Part shown: positions 50,357 to 58,289 of the stretch, one piece after another
Layout of the letters: every line of letters starts with the position of its first letter
Numbering within the stretch: position 1 is the stretch's first letter
Source of the DNA: Desulfobulbaceae bacterium
Lineage (GTDB): Bacteria; Desulfobacterota; Desulfobulbia; Desulfobulbales; Desulfocapsaceae
Assembly (NCBI GenBank): GCA_026988015.1
Contig: JALSMA010000081.1
Span: 1 to 64,000, forward strand
Direction of reading: 5' to 3'
Length of the DNA stretch: 64,000 nt
Made by a program: the position numbers and the translations under genes
The notes under the pieces: generated by a model
What the model saw: only the letters and a program-made list of their open reading frames with translations
What the model was told of the DNA's origin: nothing
Database searches by the model: none

Positions 50357-51505
50357 TTAAATACCAGAGGTTGGGAGTTCAATTATCATCTTAGTGTATT
50401 GATGCATAATGGAGTCAACTTTAATGGTTCCGCCGTGGTCGCTGATTATACCATAGCTTATACTCAAGCCGAGACCAGTTCCTTTTCCAGAGGGTTTGGT
50501 TGTGAAAAAAGGTTCGAATAATCTTTTTAGAATTCCTTGAGGAATTCCAGTACCGGTATCCTTGATTGAGATCCGAATTACTGTTTGGCCTTCTTCTTTG
50601 ATGAATGGGTAGCAGCTTATTTCAATATTTTTCTGAGGTGATGAGTTTGGATAACGGTCGTTGAGTGCAAAACGTGAATTACTGAGTAGATTAAGGATCA
50701 CCTGTTGTAGTTGGTTGTAATTACCGTACACCTGGCAGGATCTTGTGGAATATTCTGTTTTTATTTTTATCCCATCTTTTGTTAGTTGATGAGCAACAAG
50801 AGACAGGCTGTCCTTGATAACTTGACTAATTTCGACAGGTTCATTGCTGTTAACACTTTCCCTTGCAAAGGAAAGAAGGTTTTTGATGATAAGTGCAATT
50901 CGTTCACCTTCGTTGACAATTCTGTCGAGGAGTTCAGCTTGAAGGGAATCTTTTTCAGAATCATCGAGTAATAGTTGGGCAAAGTTGATAATTCCGGTAA
51001 TGGGATTGTTAACTTCATGTGCTACACCGGCAGCAAGCTCACCAATCGCAGCCATTTGAGCAGTTCTGATGGAGTCGGCCTTTCTTACCTCATCACTGGT
51101 AAGCTCCCTTGCGACAAGTAGTATTTTCCGAACCGTGTCATTTGTATCTTTTATCGGTGAGATAGTAAGGAGATATTCGCCGGAAAGGCCGGGGAGTGTA
51201 GTTTCTTCAACCCTAGGTGAGCAGGTTAATAAAAATTCCTCAAGGGGACATTTTATATGTGGCAGACTACCACCATGGATGATGGCACAGATCCCTTTGC
51301 CGATTATGTCAGCCGCTGTTCTTTTGGCAGCTTTCAGTGCGGCATTATTGGCATCAATGATGGTGCCATCAGTAGTTACCACAAGGACAGGATCTTGAAT
51401 AGCTTGGAATAACTCATTTCCGCCACCGGTAATGTGTGAATCTACAAAGGATTGATGCTTTGTTGGGTGCCGGGAATTGGTAATGTTCTTTTTGATATCT
51501 GCCAT
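50357..51505 (-). CDS. Soluble PAS histidine kinase with conserved-Cys PAS
   Basis: A 382-residue sensor kinase without membrane helices. The PAS domain (about 30-140) has cysteines and a histidine in GICAIIHGGSLPHIKCPLEEFLLTC, an arrangement that suggests a redox cofactor or metal. The kinase core is complete: H-box GVAHEVNNPITGIINFAQLL, N-box ILNLLSNSRFAL, G1 IKDTGTGIP and G2 GKGTGLGLSISYGI. It is transcribed first, followed by its regulator. A cytoplasmic redox or energy signal is the likely input. Its H-box is closely mirrored by the degenerate copy at 44267. Confidence 0.92.
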   Translation of the reverse strand: MADIKKNITNSRHPTKHQSFVDSHITGGGNELFQAIQDPVLVVTTDGTIIDANNAALKAAKRTAADIIGKGICAIIHGGSLPHIKCPLEEFLLTCSPRVEETTLPGLSGEYLLTISPIKDTNDTVRKILLVARELTSDEVRKADSIRTAQMAAIGELAAGVAHEVNNPITGIINFAQLLLDDSEKDSLQAELLDRIVNEGERIALIIKNLLSFARESVNSNEPVEISQVIKDSLSLVAHQLTKDGIKIKTEYSTRSCQVYGNYNQLQQVILNLLSNSRFALNDRYPNSSPQKNIEISCYPFIKEEGQTVIRISIKDTGTGIPQGILKRLFEPFFTTKPSGKGTGLGLSISYGIISDHGGTIKVDSIMHQYTKMIIELPTSGI

Positions 51506-51624
51506 TTAAATGAGATAGGTGAAGGTTCCAGTATTCTTCATCTGTTTTGAAAACATTAATTTTTCCTCTTTACACTTACCTCTGAATCCGTAACGGTTTT
51601 GTGGGTGGCTTTCTGGTAAAGTTT

Positions 51625-51796
51625 GATGGACTCCTGAAAAACTCTTCATCTCTTTGTTGCGGCTAAATTCTAGTTTTTGCAACAAACCTTAGTATGCTGA
51701 AAAGTTGAGAATATTTCGTGTCTCGGTTATGAAATTTTTTGGAGTCTTCGATTACCTGTAATTCCATCCTGCTTTTGACCTTTTTACGAGTTTATC
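51625..51796 (+). repeat. Dispersed non-coding repeat, copy C (172 bp)
   Basis: Left end GATGGACTCCTGAAAAACTCTTCATC, centre CAACAAACCTTAGTATGCTGAAAAG, right end TTTTGACCTTTTTACGAGTTTATC. The exact 8-mer AAGTTTGA occurs at both borders (51619-51626 and 51797-51804), of which AAGTTT is outside the element and may be a target duplication. It fills the middle of the 51506-51985 gap between the NrfD gene of complex 2 and the kinase gene. The rest of that gap shows nothing else. Confidence 0.72.
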
Positions 51797-51985
51797 AAGT
51801 TTGAAAAACAATTGTAGAATGCGTTATCATTTAGGGTAGAAAAAGCATTTTTCTCACTTTGGAGTGTTCGCTGGCGATGCATTATTTCTTCTTTGAGTAG
51901 ATTGACATAGAACGCTATAACCAGTGAAGGCAAAAAAAACATGCCTCACCGCAATCGAACACTCCCGAGATCAAGGTTACCGCTG

Positions 51986-53179
51986 TCAGTGGTGCTCCTT
52001 TTGGGTGAATGTTTTACCAAAAACTCTTTCACCAAGAAGGAAACCAAAACAGACAAGGCTTAAACTTCCTATTACCACGGCAAACTCAAAGAAAGAGGGG
52101 ACATAGTCAAAATATGTTGGGGCATTGTCCCAACCCAGAGTGCCGGGAACCAGCAGGCCACCTGCAATGAGGTTGTAACGGGCCACAAATTGACCGATAA
52201 GGATAAGCAGACCGGCGGTTGCCAACATCCCAGTATTTTTGAGGCGAGAACGAAGTATTAACACAAGGGGAATGATGAGACCGATACAAACTTCAAGTAG
52301 CCAGAAGTTTATGGCCAGAGGTCCGGAAATAAGAGCATCAGCAGCGATACGTCCAAGTTCAGAGCCACCCACAAAATACATTATTAAGCGCCAGAATGTT
52401 GCGACTGAGTATAGTATAAGAACCAGAGTCATTGCTTTACCGGCACTCTTAATTGCATCTTTTACTGACTGGGGCATTTTGTGACCACGAATTTTATAAG
52501 CAAGGTGGTTAATAAGAACTATGGCTGCGGCACCTGAAAGGAATGCTGCTGTAAGAAAATAAATTGGAAGCTGCCCCCCGTACCAATAAGGTCTTGCAGG
52601 GAGTGTCGCGAAAACACCACCAAGACAGCTGTTGGCTAGGACTTCAGCGATGGCTCCGATGGTTCCAAGTATTACGGCTATACGGGCAAGGCCAGTTACT
52701 ATGCCAAAAAATTCGACAATCATACAACCAACGGCCAGTCCGTAAAGAGTTCCCATCCACCAGATATTTGATGCAGGGTTAGGTGAGAGAATGTTATAAA
52801 TAAGCATTCTGTGGGGACTTGCTATTTCTACGCCAATGGTTGCAAATGCACCCAGGATACAGATAATTGACATCCATACCATCCTGTTACTGACAACTGC
52901 CATCTTTGTGCCCCCAAAGATATGTGAGATAGCAGCATAAATACAGAGTCCGGTGGAGGTTATTGCCCAGAAAGCATAAGTGGAAATTAGAAGTCCCCAA
53001 GGGACATCACGGGTATAATTATACATTTTTTCGTGGCCGAAAATGAATGATGCAACGCCACATCCAAGTCCCAGTATAACGATAATTAGAAAAAAGAATG
53101 TAAAGCGGTTCATACGCGGGGTCGCCAAGGAGGGGTCCTCGGTTTGGTTGAATAAGTTTGTTAGAGCGTTGGTTGCCAT
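51986..53179 (-). CDS. NrfD/PsrC-like membrane subunit of redox complex 2
   Basis: A 397-residue protein with about ten membrane helices, paralogous to 41532-42839. Shared stretches are WGLLISTYAFWAITSTGLCI, SHIFGG and NIWWMGTLYGLAVG. It ends LVCFGFLLGERVFGKTFTQKEHH and lacks the CxxC tail of complex 1. AGGAG precedes the ATG. It is the last gene of the ferredoxin-cytochrome-NrfD operon, whereas in complex 1 the order is cytochrome-NrfD-ferredoxin. It likely binds menaquinone. Confidence 0.92.
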   Translation of the reverse strand: MATNALTNLFNQTEDPSLATPRMNRFTFFFLIIVILGLGCGVASFIFGHEKMYNYTRDVPWGLLISTYAFWAITSTGLCIYAAISHIFGGTKMAVVSNRMVWMSIICILGAFATIGVEIASPHRMLIYNILSPNPASNIWWMGTLYGLAVGCMIVEFFGIVTGLARIAVILGTIGAIAEVLANSCLGGVFATLPARPYWYGGQLPIYFLTAAFLSGAAAIVLINHLAYKIRGHKMPQSVKDAIKSAGKAMTLVLILYSVATFWRLIMYFVGGSELGRIAADALISGPLAINFWLLEVCIGLIIPLVLILRSRLKNTGMLATAGLLILIGQFVARYNLIAGGLLVPGTLGWDNAPTYFDYVPSFFEFAVVIGSLSLVCFGFLLGERVFGKTFTQKEHH

Positions 53180-53267
53180 GGTGATCTCCTGAACTAATAA
53201 TTATCAGGCCTGGGCCTGGATATCGCGAGCGGTTGCTGGTATGAAGATATGTGTGGTATCTTTCTGA

Positions 53268-53945
53268 TTAATGGCCACTTTTTTCTTTGTTATTCTCTTG
53301 AGAATGTGAGGCATTTCCCATCAATCTGTTATAACCTTTCTTTCCAATGTGGCAGGTGTTGCAAAGAGTATTAGATGCAAAAGCTGTTTCTCCGTCGTGA
53401 CATTTTCCACAGTACTGGCCTTTGTAGAGGGATTTCATGGTAAAGAATGGTGACTGTTCGGCAGTGCCGCTTTTCATTGCAAATACTTCATTATGGCAGG
53501 AATCACATTCGAGACCGTATTCATCAGTATGGAGCTGATGATGAAAAACAACAGCCTTAACTGGTTTGGACCATACAATGCGTTCTTCTGGAGGTGTATG
53601 GCATCCGGCACAATTGGTGTCTGAAGCAAACGCAGTATCACCATCGTGACACATTCCGCAATATTTCCCTTCAGCAAGTGATGTCATTGTGAGTTTGCCT
53701 GATCGCATAGCAACTCCACGCTGCATTGCAAAGGGTTCACCATGGCAGGAGCTGCACTCAAGTCCGGCATCTTCTGTGTGTACTCTATGACTGAATTCAA
53801 CCTTTACAGGTGTGTCCCAGATGATTGGGTTTTTTGGCCCAAAGGCTTGGACATCATACTCGTTGGTAGCGTAACCATTGTTGACTGCGAGCGATGTCAC
53901 AGAGATGAAAGTGGCTACACAAGTTATAATAAATCTATTGTTCAT
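53268..53945 (-). CDS. Six-haem periplasmic cytochrome c (two triheme modules)
   Basis: A 225-residue exported cytochrome. The ORF track begins inside the ferredoxin gene at 54104. The ATG at 53945 (MNNRFIITCVATFISVTSLAV) starts a proper signal peptide and has GGGAG upstream. Six CxxCH motifs are counted (CSSCH, CGMCH, CAGCH, CDSCH, CGKCH, CNTCH) in two repeats, each opening with F-x-H-x2-H (VEFSHRVH, VVFHHQLH). It matches modules 1 and 3 of the nine-haem protein in complex 1, so one module was lost here or gained there. Confidence 0.92.
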   Translation of the reverse strand: MNNRFIITCVATFISVTSLAVNNGYATNEYDVQAFGPKNPIIWDTPVKVEFSHRVHTEDAGLECSSCHGEPFAMQRGVAMRSGKLTMTSLAEGKYCGMCHDGDTAFASDTNCAGCHTPPEERIVWSKPVKAVVFHHQLHTDEYGLECDSCHNEVFAMKSGTAEQSPFFTMKSLYKGQYCGKCHDGETAFASNTLCNTCHIGKKGYNRLMGNASHSQENNKEKSGH

Positions 53946-54046
53946 GTCTGATATTCTCCCGGAAAATTCACATAATACAGTATACAGGTAATTATTGGAG
54001 CCCTGCAACAGGGTAAGGGGTTCTATAAATGACTCATCCACAGATC

Positions 54047-54811
54047 TTACGCGTTCATGTAGAAAACATTCGGTAATGCACCGCATTCTGGACGAATAAC
54101 CCAAATTTTGTTGTCAGGTTCATGCAGTAAACGGTATATCTCGGTAGAAGGGTCTTTGATGTCACCAAAAACACGAACATTCGCGGGACAGGCTGCAGCA
54201 CAAGCTGTTTCCTTTTCACCTTCAGCAAGACGGGTATCAAGGCAAAAGTTGCATTTGTCGATTGCATATCGGTCGTGGTTGAAGTATCGGGCATTGTACG
54301 GGCATGCTGCCATGCAGGTCTTACAACCAATGCATTTTTTGTAATCCATCACAACAATGCCGGTTTCCGGGTCTTTGTAGGTAGCTTTTGTGGGGCATAC
54401 TCGGACACAAGGAGGGCGATTACAGTGGTTGCAGAGTATTGGACGAAATTCCCTTTTTTCGATACCTTCAACAGTTGTAAGCCTCTCTTGTATTGTTGTT
54501 CTCCATGCATCGTGACCAGTTGGGACATGATTGGTGGCCCTGCAGGCGTCGAGGCATTTTTCACAATCGATACAGTTGTTTTGGCGCATAATCATTCCAT
54601 AGTGTTTATTGTATGGATATTGACCAGCAGCGGGTATGACGGAAACGGTATTAACACACAGAGCTTTTTGTGCTGATGTGAGTGAAAGTACAGTCCCACC
54701 TAGAAAGACTCCCGTGACTGTAAGGCCCATTTTTAGGAATTTTCGCCGTTCTTCTGATGGCAGGGTATCAATCCCTTCATTCTTTTCCTTCTCGAGAGCT
54801 TTTATATCCAT
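54047..54811 (-). CDS. Tat-exported ferredoxin subunit of redox complex 2
   Basis: A 254-residue iron-sulfur protein with a twin-arginine signal (EERRKFLKMGLTVTGVFLGG) and four [4Fe-4S] sites: CIDCEKCLDACR, CNHCNRPPCVRVCP, CIGCKTCMAACP and CNFCLDTR...CAAACP. It is a clear paralogue of 40613-41437 but placed first in its operon, behind an AGGAGG ribosome site. It likely transfers electrons between the cytochrome and the NrfD quinone site. Confidence 0.92.
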   Translation of the reverse strand: MDIKALEKEKNEGIDTLPSEERRKFLKMGLTVTGVFLGGTVLSLTSAQKALCVNTVSVIPAAGQYPYNKHYGMIMRQNNCIDCEKCLDACRATNHVPTGHDAWRTTIQERLTTVEGIEKREFRPILCNHCNRPPCVRVCPTKATYKDPETGIVVMDYKKCIGCKTCMAACPYNARYFNHDRYAIDKCNFCLDTRLAEGEKETACAAACPANVRVFGDIKDPSTEIYRLLHEPDNKIWVIRPECGALPNVFYMNA

Positions 54812-55288
54812 TCGATTCCTCCTGATAAACTGGCCGCCTCGCGCGTCCTGTTGGTACGATCTTTAGAATACAATGACCGTTATGAAAATAAATGAGGCCT
54901 CATTCATGTGGCATTGAGACCTTGAAAGCAATAAAACGTAAATGATGAAATAACGGTGATATAAGTGTTGCGTATGTGTGGTGCTACACATGTGCAACAG
55001 TGTTGATTGACAATACAGCAATTTTGGTGGTGGAGTCAAGAGTTATTTAAGGAAATGCTGTGGCAGGTTAAAAAAAGGTGGTACTCGAGGGAGGGGCTTT
55101 GTTAAAATTACTTTAGGGTGATGTTTTCAATGCTGAGATACTGATTTTGGGGCGTAATGAGGTATTCTGAAAAAAGGTTTTTCTATATGTCCATGAGTCG
55201 ATTCTTGACTCTTTTTCCTAAAGTAGGGTATGTTTGACCTTCCAATAATCAGTATTTTAATTAAAAGTTTTTTTGTTCAGGAGTGTTC
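54812..55288. other. Divergent regulatory region upstream of redox complex 2
   Basis: About 480 bases between the ferredoxin gene (minus) and the pentapeptide gene (plus). It holds a perfect 14-bp palindrome AATGAGGCCTCATT at 54890-54903 and the inverted repeat at 54966-54999. No GG-N10-GC sigma54 core was found on either strand by eye, so the flanking promoters are probably of sigma70 type. No short gene is supported. Confidence 0.55.
54966..54999. promoter_or_regulatory. Inverted-repeat operator candidate TGTTGC...GCAACA
   Basis: TGTTGCGTATGTGT and ACACATGTGCAACA pair at 12 of 14 positions around a 6-nt centre. The outer TGTTGC-N22-GCAACA half-sites resemble binding sites of Fis-type helix-turn-helix activators. 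It lies about 155 nt upstream of the ferredoxin gene of complex 2 and shares AAGTGTTGCGT with 48500-48510. Confidence 0.5.
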
Positions 55289-56746
55289 ATGTCAAGTTTT
55301 AAAAATTGTGTAAAACTGCCTTTTTTGTTTCTCCTACTGTTTCCTTCAACAGGTGTTACAGAGCAACTCTCGACTTCTACTGCGCTACAAAATAATATTA
55401 CAATTCTGTCCGAATCCAAGAGCTGTCAGGGCTGTGATTTGAGGGGAGCTGTATTGAATAGACTTGATTTATCCGATGCAAACCTTGAGGGTGCCAAATT
55501 AAGTCGTGCTAAAATGTCCCTTACCAACCTGTCAGGTGCAAATCTTCGCAATGCTGACTTACGCGAGGTTGTTTTTAATGGTGCGGATTTGGCAAATGCG
55601 GATCTTCGTGGTGCAGATTTAACAGGTGCCTCTCTCGTCGGAGCATACCTGTCAGGGGCACTCATGGATGGGGAAATGATTACCACTAATCCATATGACC
55701 AAGAGGGGATAGAGAACTTTTCAGAAACTGTTTATGTCGAGGATACGGTCTCCTCGAAAGCTCCCCCTGTTTCTGAGGAAATCATTATAGAAAACAGGCG
55801 TGACTTTGAGGAGACTCCTCCTGTCATCCAGGTGAGTCCGGAGGCTACAACAATCACTGAGTCATCCCAGGGGGAAAATTCAACTCAGGAAGTCAGTGAT
55901 GGTTATGATACCACCGTGTTGCCAAAACAGAGTGCTACGGCACCTGATGTTAAGAGAAATCCTGCAATACAAAATGTAACGATAGCCGAGGAAGTTCAGG
56001 TGACAAATACCAGATCTTCCGGGGGGACACCAGATTCTGAAGAAGTAATGGCCACTGAATCAGAAGTTCAGGTAACAATCAGCAACAAAGCTGATTCATC
56101 TGAAAAAGCGGTTACCGATACTTTTAATGCTACTATTGGTTCAAACATGGCAGAATCCCAAGGTGCATCACCTGACAAAGGAAATATAGAACCAGATACC
56201 TTTGTTTCTGGGGTTGATGTCTCCTCAGATAGCCTGTCTGATGCTAATACAGATGACACAGAAGTGGCGATTGCTTACACAATTGAAGATGGGGCTCCTG
56301 CAGAAGAAAAAGATGCGGAAACAAGTGATACTGCTCAGGTAGCAGACAGTGTCATTGATAGTATTTTTAACGTATTTTCAACTGTTGGCCCGACAACTCT
56401 TATTGATGATAACATTGCTGTTCTTCTTGACACTAACAAATGTTATGGATGTAATCTCTCGGGAGCTGATCTCAGTGGAAAAGATCTGGAAGATGCTGAT
56501 CTCGAGAGTGCCGATCTTTCCTGGGCAAAACTATCCAATGCGGATTTGCAGAACGCTAATCTGAAAAACGCAAATCTTTCTGGAGCAGATCTTACAGGTG
56601 CAGATTTATCAGAAGCAGATTTGTATAAAGCGGTTGTTGAAGGTATGGATTTAACAGACGCAACTCTAGAGAATACTCTGCTTGATGATGTAGACTTAAC
56701 TTCCGTCAAAGGATATAAAACCCAGGCAATAATATTGATGCAGTAG
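55289..56746 (+). CDS. Exported protein with two pentapeptide-repeat blocks
   Basis: A 485-residue protein (ATG at 55289 with AGGAG upstream; signal peptide MSSFKNCVKLPFLFLLLFPSTGVTE). Residues about 45-125 and 390-470 are A(D/N)Lxx pentapeptide repeats (GANLRNADLREVVFNGADLANADLRGADL; DADLESADLSWAKLSNADLQNANLKNANL), which form a right-handed beta-helix. Each block opens with a C-x2-C cap (SCQGCDLRGA, KCYGCNLSGA). The 260-residue linker is Ser/Thr/Glu/Asp/Val-rich with no hydrophobic core. The function is unknown to me; a periplasmic or surface scaffold is likely. It ends at a terminator. Confidence 0.85.
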   Translation: MSSFKNCVKLPFLFLLLFPSTGVTEQLSTSTALQNNITILSESKSCQGCDLRGAVLNRLDLSDANLEGAKLSRAKMSLTNLSGANLRNADLREVVFNGADLANADLRGADLTGASLVGAYLSGALMDGEMITTNPYDQEGIENFSETVYVEDTVSSKAPPVSEEIIIENRRDFEETPPVIQVSPEATTITESSQGENSTQEVSDGYDTTVLPKQSATAPDVKRNPAIQNVTIAEEVQVTNTRSSGGTPDSEEVMATESEVQVTISNKADSSEKAVTDTFNATIGSNMAESQGASPDKGNIEPDTFVSGVDVSSDSLSDANTDDTEVAIAYTIEDGAPAEEKDAETSDTAQVADSVIDSIFNVFSTVGPTTLIDDNIAVLLDTNKCYGCNLSGADLSGKDLEDADLESADLSWAKLSNADLQNANLKNANLSGADLTGADLSEADLYKAVVEGMDLTDATLENTLLDDVDLTSVKGYKTQAIILMQ

Positions 56747-56782
56747 TTTTATTCCAGGGATGCTGGCAGTCATAATGAATTC

Positions 56783-56817
56783 AAAAAGAAGTTTTTTTGA
56801 GAAGAACTTCTTTTTTA
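56783..56817. terminator. Bidirectional terminator
   Basis: AAAAAGAAGTT and AACTTCTTTTT form an 11-bp stem with an 11-nt loop and T-rich flanks on both strands. It lies between the pentapeptide gene (plus) and the convergent response-regulator gene (minus). Confidence 0.75.
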
Positions 56818-56828
56818 TTTATGAATGT

Positions 56829-57401
56829 TTAGCGGATACTTTGGATATTTTTCAAGATCTGAGCAACTCTTTCAGCAAAGTCTAGTTCGTGATTATTGGC
56901 AATACTCTCTATACTGTCAATATGGCTTTGCAACGATGCAGCGGTTATCTCTAAGTTCTGTATTGTTTCAGCTGCTGTACTTTCAGTAACGTCCATTGCC
57001 TGGCGCAGGTCTTGAGCATTTCGTACCAACCCACGCATGGTGGATATTTTCTCAAGCCGCAGGAAAAGTTCGGTGAAATTAATAGGCTTCTCTAAATAAT
57101 CTGAGGCCCCCTTTTTCATAGCTTCTACTGCTGTATCAATTGATGAGTGTGCCGTAATAAGGATCACTTCAATGTTTCGTTCAAGTTCTTTTGCAAATTC
57201 AAGAACTTCTATTCCTCCAACATCACCAGGCATCATAAGATCTGTCAAAACCACATCAACGTGGTTGCTTGCCAGGGTTTCATTGCCGACATATCCATCT
57301 TCTGCCAGGAGGACTTTATATTTCTCCTTTGCTAGGCGCTGTTCAAGTAGTCTTCGAATTACAGGATCATCATCGACAACAAGTATTGTTAGGTTATTCA
57401 T
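56829..57401 (-). CDS. Response regulator with helical C-terminal extension
   Basis: A 190-residue protein. The receiver (about 5-120) is intact: LVVDDDPV, phospho-Asp in VVLTDLMMPGDVGG, LITAHSS and YLEKPIN. A helical tail of about 65 residues (residues 125-190, RNAQDLRQAMDVTESTAAETIQNLEITAASL) is not a known output domain and may bind another protein. ATG at 57401 is chosen over the GTG at 57404 because GAGG lies 7 nt upstream. It follows cheR by 9 nt and is the last gene of the chemotaxis operon. Confidence 0.88.
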   Translation of the reverse strand: MNNLTILVVDDDPVIRRLLEQRLAKEKYKVLLAEDGYVGNETLASNHVDVVLTDLMMPGDVGGIEVLEFAKELERNIEVILITAHSSIDTAVEAMKKGASDYLEKPINFTELFLRLEKISTMRGLVRNAQDLRQAMDVTESTAAETIQNLEITAASLQSHIDSIESIANNHELDFAERVAQILKNIQSIR

Positions 57402-57410
57402 CACGGTGCC

Positions 57411-58253
57411 TCAGGTTTTTTTCTGGTAGAAAATGGCACGCAAATGCCTTTTGGGGACAAATCGTGGACAGATTCCTGTAAGTGATTCGGTGGAACCTAT
57501 TATTAAAAAACCATCATCTGCCAGACTGTCAGCTAGTTTATTGAAGAGTTTTTTTCTATCGGCAAGGGTAAAATAGATTGCCACATTTCGACAAAAAATT
57601 ATATCGAATTTTCCCAGACCCCCAAAAGGGAGCATGAGGTTCAGTTTCCTGAAGTTCACCATGGCTCTTAATTCGTCTTTTACCTTCCAACTATCACCAA
57701 AGAGAGTGAAATGTTTCTGGAGTGTCTGGCGAGGGAGACCACGTTCTATCTCAAATTTGTTGTACTTGCCATAGCTTGCCTGCTGAATAGCACTGTCTGA
57801 TATGTCAGTTCCGAGGAGCTTGAAGTTGAACTGATCCATCTGGTTGCCTATAAGATCTTTAATAACCATAGCTACAGAGTAAAGTTCCTGGCCAGTTGAA
57901 GAGGCAGCACTCCATATTTTTATGTTGGTTTTGAGTCGTGGCGAACTAGGAGTGCGAAGATCTATGATCTCTGGTAGAAGCTTGTGTTTCAGGAGTTCAA
58001 ACGGTCCATTGTCACGGAAAAAAAGAGTTTCATTTGTGGAAATTGCATCTATTATCTGTCGTTCTATTCTCTTTCCGGCATCTTTTCTGGCCTTTTGATA
58101 AAGCTCTTGATAGGAATTGCAGCCATGTTCTTCGGCAATCGATGAAAGTCTGGTTTCAAAGAGATACGACTTGCTCTGGTCCAGATATATCCCAGATATA
58201 TCGTGGATGTATTGAGCTATTACTTTTAGCTCTGCAGGTTGAATCTTCAGCAT
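57411..58253 (-). CDS. cheR: Chemoreceptor methyltransferase CheR
   Basis: CheR methylates glutamates of MCPs using S-adenosylmethionine. The 280 residues contain the N-terminal helical domain with ISTNETLFFRDNGPFELLKHKLLPEI and the methyltransferase core with IKIWSAASSTGQELYSVAMVI, LLGTDISDSAIQQASYGKYN, FDIIFCRNVAIYFT and DGFLIIGSTESL. The motif IWSAASSTGQE replaces the common IWSAGCSTGEE but keeps the fold residues. It follows cheB by 36 nt. Confidence 0.95.
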   Translation of the reverse strand: MLKIQPAELKVIAQYIHDISGIYLDQSKSYLFETRLSSIAEEHGCNSYQELYQKARKDAGKRIERQIIDAISTNETLFFRDNGPFELLKHKLLPEIIDLRTPSSPRLKTNIKIWSAASSTGQELYSVAMVIKDLIGNQMDQFNFKLLGTDISDSAIQQASYGKYNKFEIERGLPRQTLQKHFTLFGDSWKVKDELRAMVNFRKLNLMLPFGGLGKFDIIFCRNVAIYFTLADRKKLFNKLADSLADDGFLIIGSTESLTGICPRFVPKRHLRAIFYQKKT

Positions 58254-58289
58254 ATGGTTCCAGACGTTTGTTGTTTTGAGGGTGAAGTG

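Noticed and set aside
51920-51960. Terminator after NrfD of complex 2
   Set aside because: A GTGAAGGC / GCCTCAC pairing exists, but the A/T run lies in the loop, so the structure is not convincing.
53946-54104. Longer start of the six-haem cytochrome
   Set aside because: The extra 53 residues overlap the ferredoxin gene and lack a signal peptide; ATG 53945 begins a proper signal sequence with a ribosome site.
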